Positions 5,243-5,567 of a stretch of DNA of 5,567 nucleotides are shown here, piece after piece. A program made the translations under genes and the position numbers. Position 1 is the first letter of the stretch; every line of letters starts with the position of its first letter. This DNA is from Candidatus Shapirobacteria bacterium (GTDB lineage Bacteria; Patescibacteriota; Microgenomatia; UBA12405). Where the stretch lies: NCBI GenBank assembly GCA_028709405.1, contig JAQVXB010000036.1, positions 1-5,567 on the forward strand, in the 5' to 3' direction. Below the pieces are notes generated by a model. That model saw only the letters and a list, made by a program, of their open reading frames with translations. It did not search any database and had not been told where the DNA came from.

Positions 5243-5567
5243 ATGGCAATATTAAGAATTGATAATTCTCCCACCTCTGAAGAATTAGAAAAATTAAAAG
5301 AAGAATTTGGCGAATATATTAAACTGGTTGCTGACGTTGATAAAGGTATTTTATATGGAGGCTCTCGCCTTCATGCCGATATTGAAAAAATATTGATTAA
5401 TTCTGGTTCGCTCCAGAAAAATATTTGGGGTGGAGGGATTGATTTAATTTCTAAAATTATAGAATGCTCTGCTGTCGCCAATATTAGACCAGAATCAAAT
5501 CCTAGCACTGAGATATTAAATCCAATAATCAGAGAAAAATTTATAAAATTAATTAAAAAATATTTCC
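5243..5567 (+). CDS. DUF5674-like small protein, 3' end outside window
   Basis: An open frame of 108 codons runs from ATG 5243 off the right edge. The translation resembles DUF5674, a small uncharacterised family as I remember it: N-terminal helix TSEELEKLKEEFGEYIKLVADVDKG (11-35), then ILYGGSRLHADIEKIL (36-51), SGSLQKNIWGGGIDL (54-68) and ANIRPESNPSTEI (79-91). I know of no established function. The conserved His-Ala-Asp (44-46), the Gly-Ser-x-Gln...Trp-Gly stretch and Asn-Ile-Arg-Pro could line a binding or active site, but that is inference. There is no signal peptide or membrane helix. The family is about this length, so little is probably missing beyond the edge. It follows lysS by 20 nt on the same strand and has its own -10-like box directly before the ATG. 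The codon pattern fits a genuine gene. Confidence 0.8.
   Translation, partial: MAILRIDNSPTSEELEKLKEEFGEYIKLVADVDKGILYGGSRLHADIEKILINSGSLQKNIWGGGIDLISKIIECSAVANIRPESNPSTEILNPIIREKFIKLIKKYF

Noticed and set aside
1..5567. Mobile element, CRISPR array, toxin-antitoxin pair, tRNA or rRNA
   Set aside because: Reading both strands showed no transposase or integrase, no spaced direct repeats, no paired small genes of that kind, and no cloverleaf or rRNA-like stretch; gaps between genes are too short to hide one.

Overview
The window is AT-rich bacterial DNA packed with genes. It holds seven protein genes (five complete, one cut at each edge) and only about 210 bases outside genes. Several traits point to a small-genome bacterium, most likely the Candidate Phyla Radiation (Patescibacteria): pared-down versions of housekeeping proteins (UvrC without its C-terminal HhH domain, Rel ending after TGS), a membrane-anchored sortase of the TCWPxGT type, a small DUF5674-like protein, and no recognisable Shine-Dalgarno sequences. 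TGA serves as the rel stop codon and no gene needs it as sense, which argues against the recoded Gracilibacteria/Absconditabacteria lineages. The phylum call is inference; no marker gene such as 16S is present.

Layout. The end of uvrC (1-371, +) meets a convergent, unrecognised 191-aa gene (372-947, -) with the two stop codons touching. Three genes then read leftward: sortase (2457-3170), rel (984-2432) and the unknown gene (372-947), each separated by 24-36 nt. A 113-nt divergent control region (3171-3283) carries a TTGACA promoter and a GC-rich hairpin followed by a T tract. From there greA (3284-3745), lysS (3762-5222) and a DUF5674-like gene (5243-end) read rightward with gaps of 16 and 20 nt.

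Function. The rightward cluster joins transcript-cleavage/elongation control (GreA), lysine charging (LysRS) and an unknown small protein; greA-lysS adjacency is also seen in other bacteria. The leftward cluster joins surface protein anchoring or processing (sortase), alarmone metabolism (Rel) and an unknown protein with its own good promoter. UvrC belongs to nucleotide excision repair.

Points to look at: a hairpin in a promoter-to-start leader ahead of greA that resembles an attenuator; a GreA whose catalytic tip is rewritten (E41/E44 in place of D41/E44, with the surrounding consensus lost); a Rel lacking its ribosome-binding C-terminal domains and carrying an unusual EFVD synthetase motif; and -10-like boxes only 5-12 nt from the start codon of five genes, suggesting leaderless or nearly leaderless mRNAs. 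I saw no mobile element, CRISPR array, tRNA or rRNA, and nothing I can call a wholly new system.
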